Notes under the pieces: generated by a model
Database searches by the model: none
Told to the model about the DNA's origin: nothing
What the model saw: the letters and a program-made list of their open reading frames with translations, nothing else
In this document: one piece after another, positions 45,365-56,624 of the stretch
Layout of the letters: each line of letters opens with the position of its first letter
Position numbering within the stretch: position 1 is the first letter of the stretch
NCBI GenBank assembly: GCA_004352715.1
Contig: SCFE01000003.1
Span: forward strand, 4,893,109-4,957,108
Direction: 5' to 3'
From: Hofstenia miamia
Lineage: Eukaryota > Xenacoelomorpha > Acoela
Length of the DNA stretch: 64,000 bases
Program-made: the position numbers and the translations under genes

Positions 45365-46150
45365 CAAGAGACGGATTTAGGAGGGCGGGTAAATCTAGAA
45401 CATATTGAAACTTCCAGAAAACAATATTTATGATTATATTTCGGACTCATTGAATTTCTGTAGGCTCAAACATATGAAAACAATCGATTTATTAGTTATC
45501 TGATCACTAAAGAAAAGTTAGTTGAAAAGCTAAGAGCCTTGATAATGTCTCCATCATAATACAATTTCTGATTCCTAAGTTTAATCATGAATTTAAACAA
45601 TAAATTCAATTTCAGCCTAATTCCTAAAGTATGGTTTCTACTATGAAAATAACCTCAAATTCATTTTAGCTACATCAAATTGACCAGAAAAGCTGAAAAC
45701 AAGTAGTCAATTAAGAAAAGAAGAACGTATTTCTCTTGCAACCTCATCGAAAGCGGCAAATCTATTCAAGTGAATTAAATGGATTATTCTGGAAAACCGT
45801 GAGCATCAATTCGTAAAAAAGCAATTAGTACGGCAGAACACAAATTTGCACTCACGAAGTATATAGAGAAAATTACCTAGCAAGTCGACAAAAACCTTTC
45901 ATTTGAATTCACCGCCAAGTGTGGACTAATCATCAATGGGTGGGCTCATGGAAATACATATTTTGGTCCTTGCACGAATTACTCCCGGGACAATAGCCCG
46001 TTTATTGGAGGAAACAAATTTTACTGCACCAAATATTCGTGAATTTATTGAGGCGAGAATTCCCATTTTTGGTAACTCTGTGGAAAATGTATTTTAAACG
46101 GATGTTACGCGATGAGCTTTTGCCCTAGAGCAAAATACTTAAGGTAAGTG
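45365..46150 (+). pseudogene. hAT element 5' part with transposase fragment
   Basis: CAAGAGACGGATTTAGGAGGG at 45,365 resembles CAGGGRCGGATTTAGG-type hAT termini. From about 45,903 the plus strand reads FEFTAKCGLIINGWAHGNTY, matching the hAT block K-x-x-L-I-x-D-G-W-x-x-x-x-x-H at the first catalytic Asp of the DDE fold. Here the Asp is Asn, so the copy is dead. An upstream in-frame stop confirms this. The right end was not found. Confidence 0.5.
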
Positions 46151-46900
46151 CACTCTGTAACATCTGTTCAAGTGCAAGATAATGTGCTCGTTCATAAACT
46201 ATGAATTATAAGAAAGCTAGAACCGAGCATTCATTCGTCACTGTTTGGTTGTAGAAGAAATAAGTTCGTTTCACAATGAATTAAAGGTTTTAATTAGTCA
46301 CGTTGAAATGAATGTCAAACTATCAGGTACTCGAGATACCAAATTGTTCAAAAATAGCAGAATACTTTACAGAAAATGAATGGAGTTAAGAATACTTCAT
46401 AAATATAGTATTTCAAAATATTGATATTTAAAAAACTAGAAAATGATATAATACCAAATGGATGATATTAGACACTATTTTGGCACAGAACTTTAGTAAT
46501 CTTCGACATATAAATCGTTTCAAAATCTTTTTTAAATAAAGTATTTGTTATAATTTTGCTAAAGCACACCTTTAGAAATTGTTGTTATAAAAATGTCACA
46601 GGGGTGTTAAAAAATTTAATGCTTTCAAAAATAACTGCAACATGGGTGCCATCCAAAGAAATTATAACATTGCCCAAAATCAAACTATAGAAAAAGGCTG
46701 ACAACCACCTACTTCCAGAAATTTTACCACACTGGATTACACAAAAATTGTTTTAGAACAAGAATTTTTCTGAATATTTCTGAAGTTGACTTGTTTCTAA
46801 ATACAAGTTTTACTTCCTTCATAAGGTCTATCTTCTGTTCTTTCATGCATATATCACGCAATTTAATCAGAATAGCCAATAGGGATCTTAGTTTTATTTT
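46151..46900. other. AT-rich stretch, nothing recognised
   Basis: No supported gene, RNA or repeat boundary. A donor-like CTTAAG|GTAAGTG occurs at 46,140-46,148 without exon context. Confidence 0.35.
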
Positions 46901-46987
46901 ATTTTACTGGAGGTCATTAAACAATATTCATCGAACACTTAAAAAATCCAAGAAATTAATAAACAGAATGAAATGAAATGAATTTCA

Positions 46988-47515
46988 ATGGTTGGGATCA
47001 AGAATAGAGACACTCCTAATGAGTCCCGTAAAGTAAGATATATTTCTATTCGCTTTCTTGGTATTGACATTCATCACAAGCTGTCCTGGAAAAACCACTA
47101 CCAGCGTGCTTGTAGAAAGGCTGCTTCTCGACTGACCATTCTAAGGCAGCTGGTTGGCACGTGCTCAGAGTGCTCCCTTGACTCTATCGTTAGGTCTTCT
47201 GTCCTGTCTGTTTTCGATTATTGTGCCCCAGCCCTGACCAGCGTCAATGCCTCGTGCTTATTGAAGGCACAGAATATTCTTAACAGAGCAAACAAGATCA
47301 TCACAAGAGGCCGTTGTTTCATTTCGCCTTATAACCTGGAAGATAGTGCTTCCAAGCTCTTCAAAGCAGCAAATGATCCGCAACATCCTCTACACTATCT
47401 CATTCCCCAGAAAAACAGCTCTAGAAGATACAGGCGCCCATTCTGCAGACTTGGTGTTCGTAGCACGATATTCATTTATCAATATATTACAAAAATGCAA
47501 ACCATTATGCTATAA
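46988..47515 (+). pseudogene. LINE fragment, family B (RT C-terminal region)
   Basis: The 175-codon frame contains FLGIDIHHKLSWKNHYQRAC, KAASRLTILRQL, SVFDYCAPALTSVNASCLLK, QNILNRANKIITRGR and NDPQHPLHYLIPQ. This is the classic C-terminal region of non-LTR retrotransposon polymerases: the F-L-G-x-x-I-D-x-x-L-S-W block, the A-S-R-x-L-x-x-L-R block and the thumb region. It starts and ends abruptly without RT or endonuclease domains. Its GC content is clearly above the surrounding DNA, which suggests a younger or differently composed family than the AT-rich copies at 6.7 and 60 kb. Confidence 0.8.
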
Positions 47516-47964
47516 TTTTTAGATACACCACACTGAGGTAAAGGTAATTTTTTCAGGATAATCAAACAGCTGTTTAACGGATAGTGGCTTCCAAATTACA
47601 CTTAAGAATTTCCATGAAATATAATTCTCAAAAAAGTAAACAAATTTCAAAGTTATTAAGTAAAAACAAATCAAATACGGTGAAATTTATTATTAGTTGT
47701 ACCCAGCACATATTTTATTCAATTCAATGTTTTACATTATAATATTACAACTTGTATTCAATACAATAGTTCTATTTTCAGGAGTAAGATCACGCCATTT
47801 TAAAATCGTACGATTATTTTAGAATTTTAATTTTATATGTTATTGTTAATATAATTTAAATTTTTTAATTATAATCAAGTAAAATGAGGATTTATTTCTA
47901 AAAAATTGTTTCTATGGAAATCGCTTTTTAATAGCACGCAGACATTTTGAATTTACATATTTTA

Positions 47965-48483
47965 ATGTCTCAAAATACGTTAGAAGAAAAAAACAATATG
48001 GATTGTAATGAAATGGAATTAATGCTTGATCGAGGTTATACTGAAGATTTTGATGTAAATTTTAATCATTATTCTAATGACCCTTTTACTAATACAATTG
48101 GGTGCATAGAAGATATATTCATGAGTGATGAATTTCAGTCATTACAACAAGAATTTATGGAAAAATACTATCGAGAATTTAGTGATTCTGAAGAAAATAA
48201 ATTTATTTATACAGATATTTTTAATGAATATATTGCAACTATTGAAGGGTATCTGGATGAGCAGTTGCATGAACTTATAGAAGATTTTTCAATGGATTCA
48301 TTTGTTCAGGATTTAAATACCAGAAGCGCAGAAATTGATGTTAATATTTATGAAATGTTCAGTTCATTCACAGATTTTTTAGCTTTTAAGGAAATGTTTT
48401 TATCATACAAAAATGAAAAGGAAGGTACTTCTATTGATTTATCGACTGCATTAATAATCACAGGTACAACTCCCAGATGTTGA
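47965..48483 (+). CDS. ARL2BP: ADP-ribosylation factor-like 2-binding protein (BART)
   Basis: A 172-residue single-exon protein from ATG at 47,965 to TGA at 48,481-48,483. It matches the BART domain over its whole length: IEDIFMSDEFQSLQQEFMEK, YYREFSDSEENKFIYTDIFN, EYIATIEGYLDEQLHELI and FSSFTDFLAFKEMFLSYKNE followed by KEG. In animals ARL2BP binds GTP-loaded ARL2 (and ARL3), acts at centrosome, cilium and mitochondria, and helps nuclear retention of STAT3. The upstream TTG-starting extension is ignored because the ATG precedes a normal N-terminus. The gene has no introns here although the human gene has several. AATAAA lies two bases after the stop. Codon use follows the AT-rich background and the frame is intact, so a functional gene or retrogene is more likely than a pseudogene. 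Confidence 0.92.
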   Translation: MSQNTLEEKNNMDCNEMELMLDRGYTEDFDVNFNHYSNDPFTNTIGCIEDIFMSDEFQSLQQEFMEKYYREFSDSEENKFIYTDIFNEYIATIEGYLDEQLHELIEDFSMDSFVQDLNTRSAEIDVNIYEMFSSFTDFLAFKEMFLSYKNEKEGTSIDLSTALIITGTTPRC

Positions 48484-48484
48484 G

Positions 48485-48490
48485 AATAAA
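48485..48490 (+). promoter_or_regulatory. AATAAA signal directly after ARL2BP stop
   Basis: AATAAA starts two bases after TGA and is followed by a T-rich stretch at 48,493-48,512 that could serve as downstream element. If used, the 3' untranslated region would be only about 10-30 nt. Confidence 0.5.
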
Positions 48491-48514
48491 TGTTTTCAGT
48501 TTTTATTTTTTATA

Positions 48515-50150
48515 TTCGAGCATTTGAATGGGCTTACATCTCGGCAATTAATATTTGAGAGGAGTTATTAATATCATATACGTATTTCTACATACGATTT
48601 TAAGAGAAATATTATTACACTATACTCGAAAATATGATTTGATATATTAACACCAACTGCGGAGTAGAAAATTTTAGTTAAAGGCAACGAACGGGCAAGA
48701 ACTTGTATATGACATTTAGAAAGACAATCTGATACGTATTACTTTTCTTCCTCTTTGACACGTCAAGTTATCTGGAATTAAATTTATAATTAGATGCTTT
48801 AAATTTCATTCATTTATTTTCCAGCATATTTTCTAAGAGGGCTTTTACTGTTTAATTATTAGAAATGTTTTTTGTGAAAGGTTGATAATGGAAGCAACAA
48901 CCCCATACCCCTTTTGCGCTGCCATTGATTAACGCTAGTATTGTGCCAGCATGCCGCTGGTAGTTTTCAACCAAAGTAAAATGTTTTCATATTTAGTTAA
49001 TTCCGATTTTTTGAATATTTGAAATGCTCTCGAAATTTGCATTGTTTTTAAATTCAATTAAATGCTTACTATTTTAAGTTTTAAGTAATACTAGCGTTCT
49101 TTCAAATTTAAATGAGAACATTGACCAGTATTTCGTAATGTTTCCCAAATTTATATCAGAATCAGGAGTGTGTTGTAGAGGGGGCTCAGGTTACTATTTC
49201 TTTTAGAACTTTCATAGGTACATCTCCAAGAATATGCATGCGTACATATCAATGCTACAAATGAAAAAATATGATTCTGAAGAAATACACGTCAGCTATG
49301 CTAATTGTTAAGAAACTAGCCTGTCCTATTCTTGCCCACTTGCTGGACCGATTTAGTGCTTTAAGAGCCTTTTTTAAATTTTAACCCTACTCCATTGGTA
49401 AGAATTTACATAAAGTTAGTTTTAGTTAAGTATATTTATATCGAATGAGACCTATAATAATATTCAGAATACTCATCTACTTTTCAACTATTTATGCCAA
49501 TGCGTTTATGAACCATGCTTAAGATATGTTCAGAGATTAGTTACGGCATGCCAGGTGTATAGAACACTAGGCCAAATTTTTCAACTCATTTATCCGGAAA
49601 CACTGCATTCATTAATTCACGAGTTAGAAATGGTGGTAAATATCTTCATTTGTCAAAGCAATAAACTTGTCCTTGTTTAACTTTAATAGAATTTCTGCCT
49701 CAACTAAGAAAATTCGATCATTTCTCAGCCCTGAGAATTACATGAAAATGGGGTTTTATTACTTCACCAAAACAAATTCTTGGACTTGGATGGCATAAAC
49801 CACGAACTCATCGCTAGGGCAACCCAAAAGTCAATAAGTTCAATACCGTCAAAATCAACACTTTTCAAAAATAAAGACAAAATTGGCAATTTCTGAAATA
49901 AAGCCAAATGTATACATCAATTCTTAGAAATTGGTTATTTCTTAGAAATGGTTGTCGCGCCTCGTAGATGGCCTAACATGGTGCAGTTGCAAGTCTTGCG
50001 ATAAAAACACAGGCTTCTGTTTTCAACGTTGCGTGGTTAATAGTTTTACAGGATGTCAAAGCATGCTAAAACCGACAAGGTAAAAATTATGGAAAATTGA
50101 CAAAGAATAAAGCAAAACGATTCACTGAGTATAGTCAAATAGAATAACAC
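48515..50150. other. AT-rich stretch, nothing recognised
   Basis: No coding frame, RNA gene or repeat boundary could be supported. Confidence 0.4.
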
Positions 50151-50190
<40 letters not shown>

Positions 50191-50215
50191 TATTATTATT
50201 ATTATTATTATTATA
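50151..50215. repeat. Palindromic (AAT)n(ATT)n microsatellite
   Basis: About 40 bp of AAT units switch in the middle to ATT units, so the tract can fold on itself. It directly abuts the left end of the TIR element that follows. Confidence 0.9.
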
Positions 50216-50814
50216 ATGGCGCTAAATACTATTAGTATTTTTTAAAACGACTGATTTTTTTTGGTATACATGAAATACATTACATTCATATTGAATTTTC
50301 TGAATACAATTATATCTTGAGTATTTTTTAATAAAAAAAACTCTTTAGGGGGAATGCCCTTGCAAAAACTTAAATTGCTTAGCGAAACTCAAGAGCTGAT
50401 TTTGCTAAGACTAGCTAGGAAAATTATTACTTCAAGAAGCAATTTAAGTGTGAGAAAAATGTTCAAATGTTGAATGCATCATCTAGTTTATCACTTAACA
50501 GTAAGATGTGCTAATATTAAATAAGAAATTGCAATAAAATATTAAGCGCCCTCATAATGGTCCATTAGTTATATTTAGCGCTATTGTAATAGTTCAATTT
50601 AGTTTCTATTTAGTTCATTTTGCCAAAATTTGGAAGCCCCTTTCTCCTAAACTAATGTCCCCATCTTGCTCAAACTTAAGGCACAATTGAAACATTGCAT
50701 AGCGAAGCTACACACTAAGTTTCATTGAAATCTAATAAAAACTAAAGCCAAATAATGCTGCAAAGGGCGCTGAATACAAGAAAATCCCCGAAACAGTCAG
50801 CTATTCAGAGCCAT
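50216..50814. mobile_element. Putative TIR element inserted in a TTA/TAA repeat
   Basis: The left end is ATGGCGCTAAATAC. The right end, reverse complemented, is ATGGCTCTGAATAG, matching at 11 of 14. Outside the ends, the left flank (ATTATTATA) and right flank (TATAATAATAA) are mirror-image TAA repeats, so the whole 650 bp can form a large hairpin. The GCGCTRAATA motif recurs inside (about 50,574 and 50,768). Inside also lies a GC-richer stretch (50,630-50,760) that could be repetitive. No coding capacity. The superfamily is unknown. Confidence 0.5.
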
Positions 50815-50829
50815 TATAATAATAATAAC

Positions 50830-53800
50830 AATAATAAAAAAGTAATAATAATAATATTTTAAATCAGCGCACTATGTACACCAGAAATTATCAGAGCTCT
50901 ACGTACATTAATGATCAGTATAAAGCATCGTATCTGTATGATAATATCACGAACATTTGAAGAAAGGGATTTATCTACCAATTTCTATCTCTCTTATATA
51001 TTTTTATTTGTCTGGTTGTATAGCTATCTACGTTCAATTTTTACCTATGATAATGAAGTATTTAAATATTTTACATGGGACTTTGTGCACATGCACATTC
51101 TATATATATACATATTCTTAAATTCTACCTGCAATATGATCGTTAGCAAAATATTTCACACTTTGCCTGAACCATTTTTCAAACCGTTTCCCTTTTTGTG
51201 GCGAAATGATTATGTATTAAAATACCATAACCTGTATTACTCTCAGATTATAAAGTTATGTATTTTTTACGATTCTGCGACTTAAGAAGTTGTCACAATT
51301 GTTAACGTTTCATGTGGGGATTCGCACAGTGCAGCCACACACCTCATAAATACAAAGAAAGGCGGTGGAATAGCAATGCAGTCTGTGAATATGTTTATAA
51401 ATCTTCAGGATAAATACGATGATACACTATCATACCTTCGATCAAGGGGGGAATTAATTTTCGTCGATCCGGTATTGCATTATCAAATATTTGGCAAACA
51501 TTTGCTTTATGGTTAATTTGTGTACTACGAATTGTGTGGAATTATTTTTAACACAACACAATTGTTTTAAATATGTATGTAATTTATGTGATAATTATTT
51601 TCTTTGTCATTAAATAATAATGCTTCAAATAAGCATGTGGACTTCACGCAAGGCAACCAATATAGCTTTTTGGCAGCGATTGTGATAATTGTATACGTCA
51701 TGCTTCATCATCATTGACAAGGAAAAGTTTTAAAGTAAATTGATCAAGGCCTGGTGTAAGAATTCGCTCGTCAATAAGTGTGCTTGTGCAGTTCATGTTG
51801 TGATTAAAAGAACTCACTGTTGGAACTTGTAGATCGTGCACCTAAAGTAAGCGTGTCTAATTGTATTAAAAATTCATTAGTCTAATAAAATATTTAATGA
51901 TGGCGTCAAAGATTATCCTAAATTTGTTTTAACTACATGAATTCGACATTCAGAAATGTACACTATTTGTCATTGATAGTATTTTAGAACATTTTTGTGA
52001 ACATAATTCTGTTATTTTTTATTGTCATTGTTAAAACATTCAGCATGCTACCTGGTTGTTGTTTGTACAGAAAGTTTGGGTTTATTGTAACTGCAATGTC
52101 AGAAATGAAAACTGATGCATGCAATACATTTTGCGCTAGCAATATTTTCACAGGAGCTGTATTGTCCTTCACTAGCCGCATTATTACGTTTTGATTCACT
52201 CCTCCGCATCAGGCCGTAGTCGTGAAAGATAAACAACTTGTCAATAATTTTGTTTATCTTTTTAAAATGTGATTTGCTCACTACTTTGCATGAATAGAAA
52301 TATTCAAGTTTAAGACTATTTATGGATTTCTATAACAGTGTTATGGAAATGCATGGACTAGTGTACATCTAAATAAATCTATCAAAATGTAAACAAGTAT
52401 AATCTCCAGAGAAGTTATATATTTTGAACATAAAATCATTAGAAATATATTGATGTAGTAGGGAGAGTAGGGAAAATTAGTTAGTTATTGTTTCTAAGGC
52501 ATTAAAAATTTCGCTGACTGTATTGATTTTGCTTGCTTCATGTGTCATTCATGTGAATCCTTCATCATTTTGGTAAATTTTTAGTTTCAGATTTTTATTA
52601 ATATACTAAGCTAAATTTTTTATTCCAATATACCCATGGAAATGGGTCATGTTGGACATATGTCCATTTTTAAGAAGTGATACATACATGTTTAAGATAA
52701 ACGTGATTTCCATTCAATTATACTAAGGCAATCATTGTGTATTACTACTTAATAGTTTTTTCAGAAATTTTAACTATTTCAGTAAACCTCTTCCAACGAA
52801 TCCCGGACTTCCTTAGTTAGCTGGTTTTTATTGTAACAACGAAAAGATAAAAACCATTTCAGGAACATTCGAATTAACATAGCTGCAATGAAACCAGCGA
52901 TGCGAAGGTCTAATATTAAATTTAAATAAATTTTTTGCAGCAGTATACATCAATTTCTGTTAATTCAAAACACATCGCATACGTTCTTGTGTAAGTAATA
53001 ATATAATATTTAATGAAGGCAATTACAATATGTTATTTTCATGTATACCATTGTTTTCCCATTGAAATAAATTTTGACAAGGGCAAGTAATATTGAAGAT
53101 ATTGACCAATCCGAGTGGGCACACTGGGCAGAGAATGATTTTTCACATACATTCTCTTTGGAGATCTTAGAAAATTTATAAGCGATTAATGTATTTGTTA
53201 AAATTAATTACTTTGCATTAATTAAAAATTTCTTTTCATTTTGATTCCCTAGATATTTAGTTCTAGGAAATCAATAATTTAAGTCTATTTTTATTATATA
53301 ACAGGTAGAAAAGATAAAAAATTTCCCCCTCCCCAAGCACATATCTTAAAAATGTTCAAAATTATGATTAGCTGATGGAAAATAGTCATCGCATGAATTG
53401 ATTTCTTTCCATTTCTTGAAAAAATGGCGTGAATATATTTGCCCAAAAAAAATTATGGAAAATTTGTCAGAGAGCAATACGAACATATTTTATACTGAAA
53501 TTTTTTGTTTCATTTAGCCCGTTCTATATCCAATGGAATGCATTTCTTGTTACAATTTGGGTAGTACAAGTGGAATAAAATTATTTTACAGTACAATTTG
53601 TATCACAGGTAAAAAAATAATCTATGATTTTATGTATTCTTTCAAGTGCAAACCCATCCAAAAAATGATTTCGCCACGCCTGCGACTGTTTCCCTCGCAC
53701 CACCTGCACTTTTGCATTTGATTCCTATGTTCGACACAAGAACCTAAATGTTATTATAATGTTATTGGCTGATTAATCTTTTATGTATTTCTTTGAAGTT

Positions 53801-54340
53801 TATTATTAATTTCCCAATTTTTTATATTATTTCATCTTAATTATTCAGTGTTTAGATATTTGAAACTAGTTATAAAGATTCTGCTATATCATTTTATTTG
53901 AAGAAGAATAGTATTTTGAAGTCTATTAACAGTGTTACTAAGGATGCTATAGTGTAGATTTTTGTAAATATATTATTTGGTTTTTGTTTATTTTTTTTTA
54001 ACAGTTATAAACTATATTTAGTTAGGTGTTAAATTTTTACATAACTTTGTTATAAAACATCTAGTCCATGCCTAATCTCAACTGACAATGAGACCTGCAT
54101 AGAACATACACAGCAATTTAATTATTTGTTAAACTAATTATGAATTTTTTGAAGCTGATTTCAGAGTTTGTCCAATTCCAGAAATGGAAAGGGATTGCTT
54201 GGAATAATGGTACTTTTAGTAAATGCACATTTCGGTTGTTTATCAATATTTATTTACATTGAGATGTTGTTGTTGAATTATTGATTTTTGTATATTTTAA
54301 GATATTTGTTCAGTTTGCTAACATGAAGCATATATTAGTT
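50830..54340. other. AT-rich stretch with two weak coding-like patches
   Basis: At 51,990-52,281 the minus strand holds overlapping frames (LLAQNVLHASVFISDIAVTI ... LYKQQP, then GTAGCA as donor) with higher GC than the flanks. At 53,518-53,608 a plus-strand segment is bounded by a good acceptor (TTTGTTTCATTTAG) and donor (ACAG|GTAAAA). It reads LYPMECISCYNLGSTSGIKL, Cys spacing that could start a Ly6-type domain. Neither is identified. Nothing else was seen. Confidence 0.3.
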
Positions 54341-54341
54341 A

Positions 54342-54876
54342 TTAACCCTAGAAAGACTGAAATTTGAATATGCCTTCAACGCCTGAATAGGTCAATTGAC
54401 CTATCTTTATAAATATTTAAGATTTACAATGCATATACTTCAAGGACTAACATTAATTGTAGATTTCTAATACCAGTGCTTTTACGTAGTTATGTTAAGT
54501 GTTTCTATAGCTATTCTTAATATATATTGTGGGAAACTAATATGTGCAATTTTACGGATATGATGGGATAGTGTTAGTTTGAAATAAAGACAATATGTGT
54601 ACATTTTTTATTTTATTATCTAAACTAATGTTTTAAGATGCTTAAATCTAAAAGAAAACAAAGAAAATTATTATTGTGAGCAGTTGTAAAACTCTTCCAC
54701 TTTCAAAATGGGGACAGAATAGTGAAAATTGTAATGTCATTTCAAATATAGAATTAAATATTGTGCAATTCTCAAGTGATTCAGACACTTTTTCAATAAT
54801 GACGATGTATTTGATAATACTGTTACTACTACCAGTGAAGATTATGATGAGTTATTATATATATATATATATATAT
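54342..54876 (+). mobile_element. piggyBac-like element 5' end, interrupted by gap
   Basis: TTAA (54,342-54,345) is followed by CCCTAGAAAGACTG, nearly identical to the known piggyBac terminus CCCTAGAAAGATA. After 40 bp comes an 18-bp perfect palindrome, ATAGGTCAATTGACCTAT (54,387-54,404), a subterminal feature seen in some piggyBac-like elements. Downstream, 54,780-54,858 shows acidic stretches in shifting frames (SSDSDTF, NNDDVFDN, SEDYDELL), as in the disordered N-terminus of piggyBac transposases. The rest would lie in the 1,000-N gap. The sequence after the gap is a LINE, so the 3' end is missing or elsewhere. Confidence 0.6.
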
Positions 54877-55876
54877 NNNNNNNNNNNNNNNNNNNNNNNN
54901 NNNNNNNNNNNNNNNNNNNNNNNNNNNNNNNNNNNNNNNNNNNNNNNNNNNNNNNNNNNNNNNNNNNNNNNNNNNNNNNNNNNNNNNNNNNNNNNNNNNN
55001 NNNNNNNNNNNNNNNNNNNNNNNNNNNNNNNNNNNNNNNNNNNNNNNNNNNNNNNNNNNNNNNNNNNNNNNNNNNNNNNNNNNNNNNNNNNNNNNNNNNN
55101 NNNNNNNNNNNNNNNNNNNNNNNNNNNNNNNNNNNNNNNNNNNNNNNNNNNNNNNNNNNNNNNNNNNNNNNNNNNNNNNNNNNNNNNNNNNNNNNNNNNN
55201 NNNNNNNNNNNNNNNNNNNNNNNNNNNNNNNNNNNNNNNNNNNNNNNNNNNNNNNNNNNNNNNNNNNNNNNNNNNNNNNNNNNNNNNNNNNNNNNNNNNN
55301 NNNNNNNNNNNNNNNNNNNNNNNNNNNNNNNNNNNNNNNNNNNNNNNNNNNNNNNNNNNNNNNNNNNNNNNNNNNNNNNNNNNNNNNNNNNNNNNNNNNN
55401 NNNNNNNNNNNNNNNNNNNNNNNNNNNNNNNNNNNNNNNNNNNNNNNNNNNNNNNNNNNNNNNNNNNNNNNNNNNNNNNNNNNNNNNNNNNNNNNNNNNN
55501 NNNNNNNNNNNNNNNNNNNNNNNNNNNNNNNNNNNNNNNNNNNNNNNNNNNNNNNNNNNNNNNNNNNNNNNNNNNNNNNNNNNNNNNNNNNNNNNNNNNN
55601 NNNNNNNNNNNNNNNNNNNNNNNNNNNNNNNNNNNNNNNNNNNNNNNNNNNNNNNNNNNNNNNNNNNNNNNNNNNNNNNNNNNNNNNNNNNNNNNNNNNN
55701 NNNNNNNNNNNNNNNNNNNNNNNNNNNNNNNNNNNNNNNNNNNNNNNNNNNNNNNNNNNNNNNNNNNNNNNNNNNNNNNNNNNNNNNNNNNNNNNNNNNN
55801 NNNNNNNNNNNNNNNNNNNNNNNNNNNNNNNNNNNNNNNNNNNNNNNNNNNNNNNNNNNNNNNNNNNNNNNNNNNN
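54877..55876. other. Assembly gap (1,000 N) flanked by (TA)n
   Basis: Exactly 1,000 N, so probably a placeholder of arbitrary size. (TA)n tracts border it on both sides (54,857-54,876 and 55,877-55,900), suggesting assembly failure in a simple repeat. Long frames across it are artefacts. Confidence 0.98.
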
Positions 55877-55900
55877 TATATATATATATATATATATATT

Positions 55901-56620
55901 AGAACTAAAATATAGAGTAACACAAGGATCAGTGCTGAGTCCAAGAATATTTATTGTAATGATATTCTAGCCTTGCAAAAAATGCCGAAAAAATGCAATC
56001 ATTCTTTAATAATAATTTGCTAAAACTAAATATTGTAAAAACTATATTAATCGTAATTGGAATTAGAAGAAATGAAACAACATTAGAAGTATTAAAATAT
56101 GCAACAAAGTTATTCAGAAATCATCAAAATGAAAATATGTGGGACTAGTAATTGATAATAAATTGAATTTTTAAAGGCGAGGTAAACGATATCATAAAGA
56201 AAATGACATGTGGTGTAAGATCAATTCAAAAAATAGGAATGTTTATATCAATAGAAAAAAAATTGAAATTGGAGATAGTATTTAAATGGGGAATAAATAT
56301 AAATAGTAACAAAATTAAAAAACAATTGAGAATAAAAAAAATAATGTGAAATTACCATCCAAAATCATTAGAAGCTCTTCAAAATACTAGAAGTTTATCG
56401 ATATTTTGGAATAGAAAATCGAATATTTCTGATCGTTTGAATCTAAAGAAAAATACATTTGGAAAAACTAAGTATGATAAAAAATTAATGAAGAACAGAT
56501 TCTAAAATTATTCAATACCACTATAGAACAAATTGACCTAAAGTATAAGAAATTAAACAAAATTATACATTATTTAAGAAGAAGTTGAAAACAAGAATGT
56601 AGGAAATAGATCAATTATCT
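55901..56620 (+). pseudogene. Degenerate LINE reverse transcriptase fragment, family C
   Basis: Right after the gap the plus strand reads LKYRVTQGSVLSPRIFIV, the RT block Q-G-S-x-L-S-P. The following frames are broken, then IIKKMTCGVRSIQKIGMFIS (about 56,190-56,250) matches the linker block of non-LTR polymerases (I-x-x-K-x-x-x-G-x-x-x-L-x-x-I). Many stops. It differs from families A and B. Its 5' part may lie in the gap. Confidence 0.6.
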
Positions 56621-56624
56621 GACT

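Noticed and set aside
50911-51285. 124-codon Tyr/Phe/Ile-rich plus frame as a membrane protein
   Set aside because: Its composition is what AT-rich DNA gives by chance. Helices are irregular and there is no start context or homology.
54676-55944. Long frames of about 400 codons on both strands
   Set aside because: They run through 1,000 N and have no coding content.
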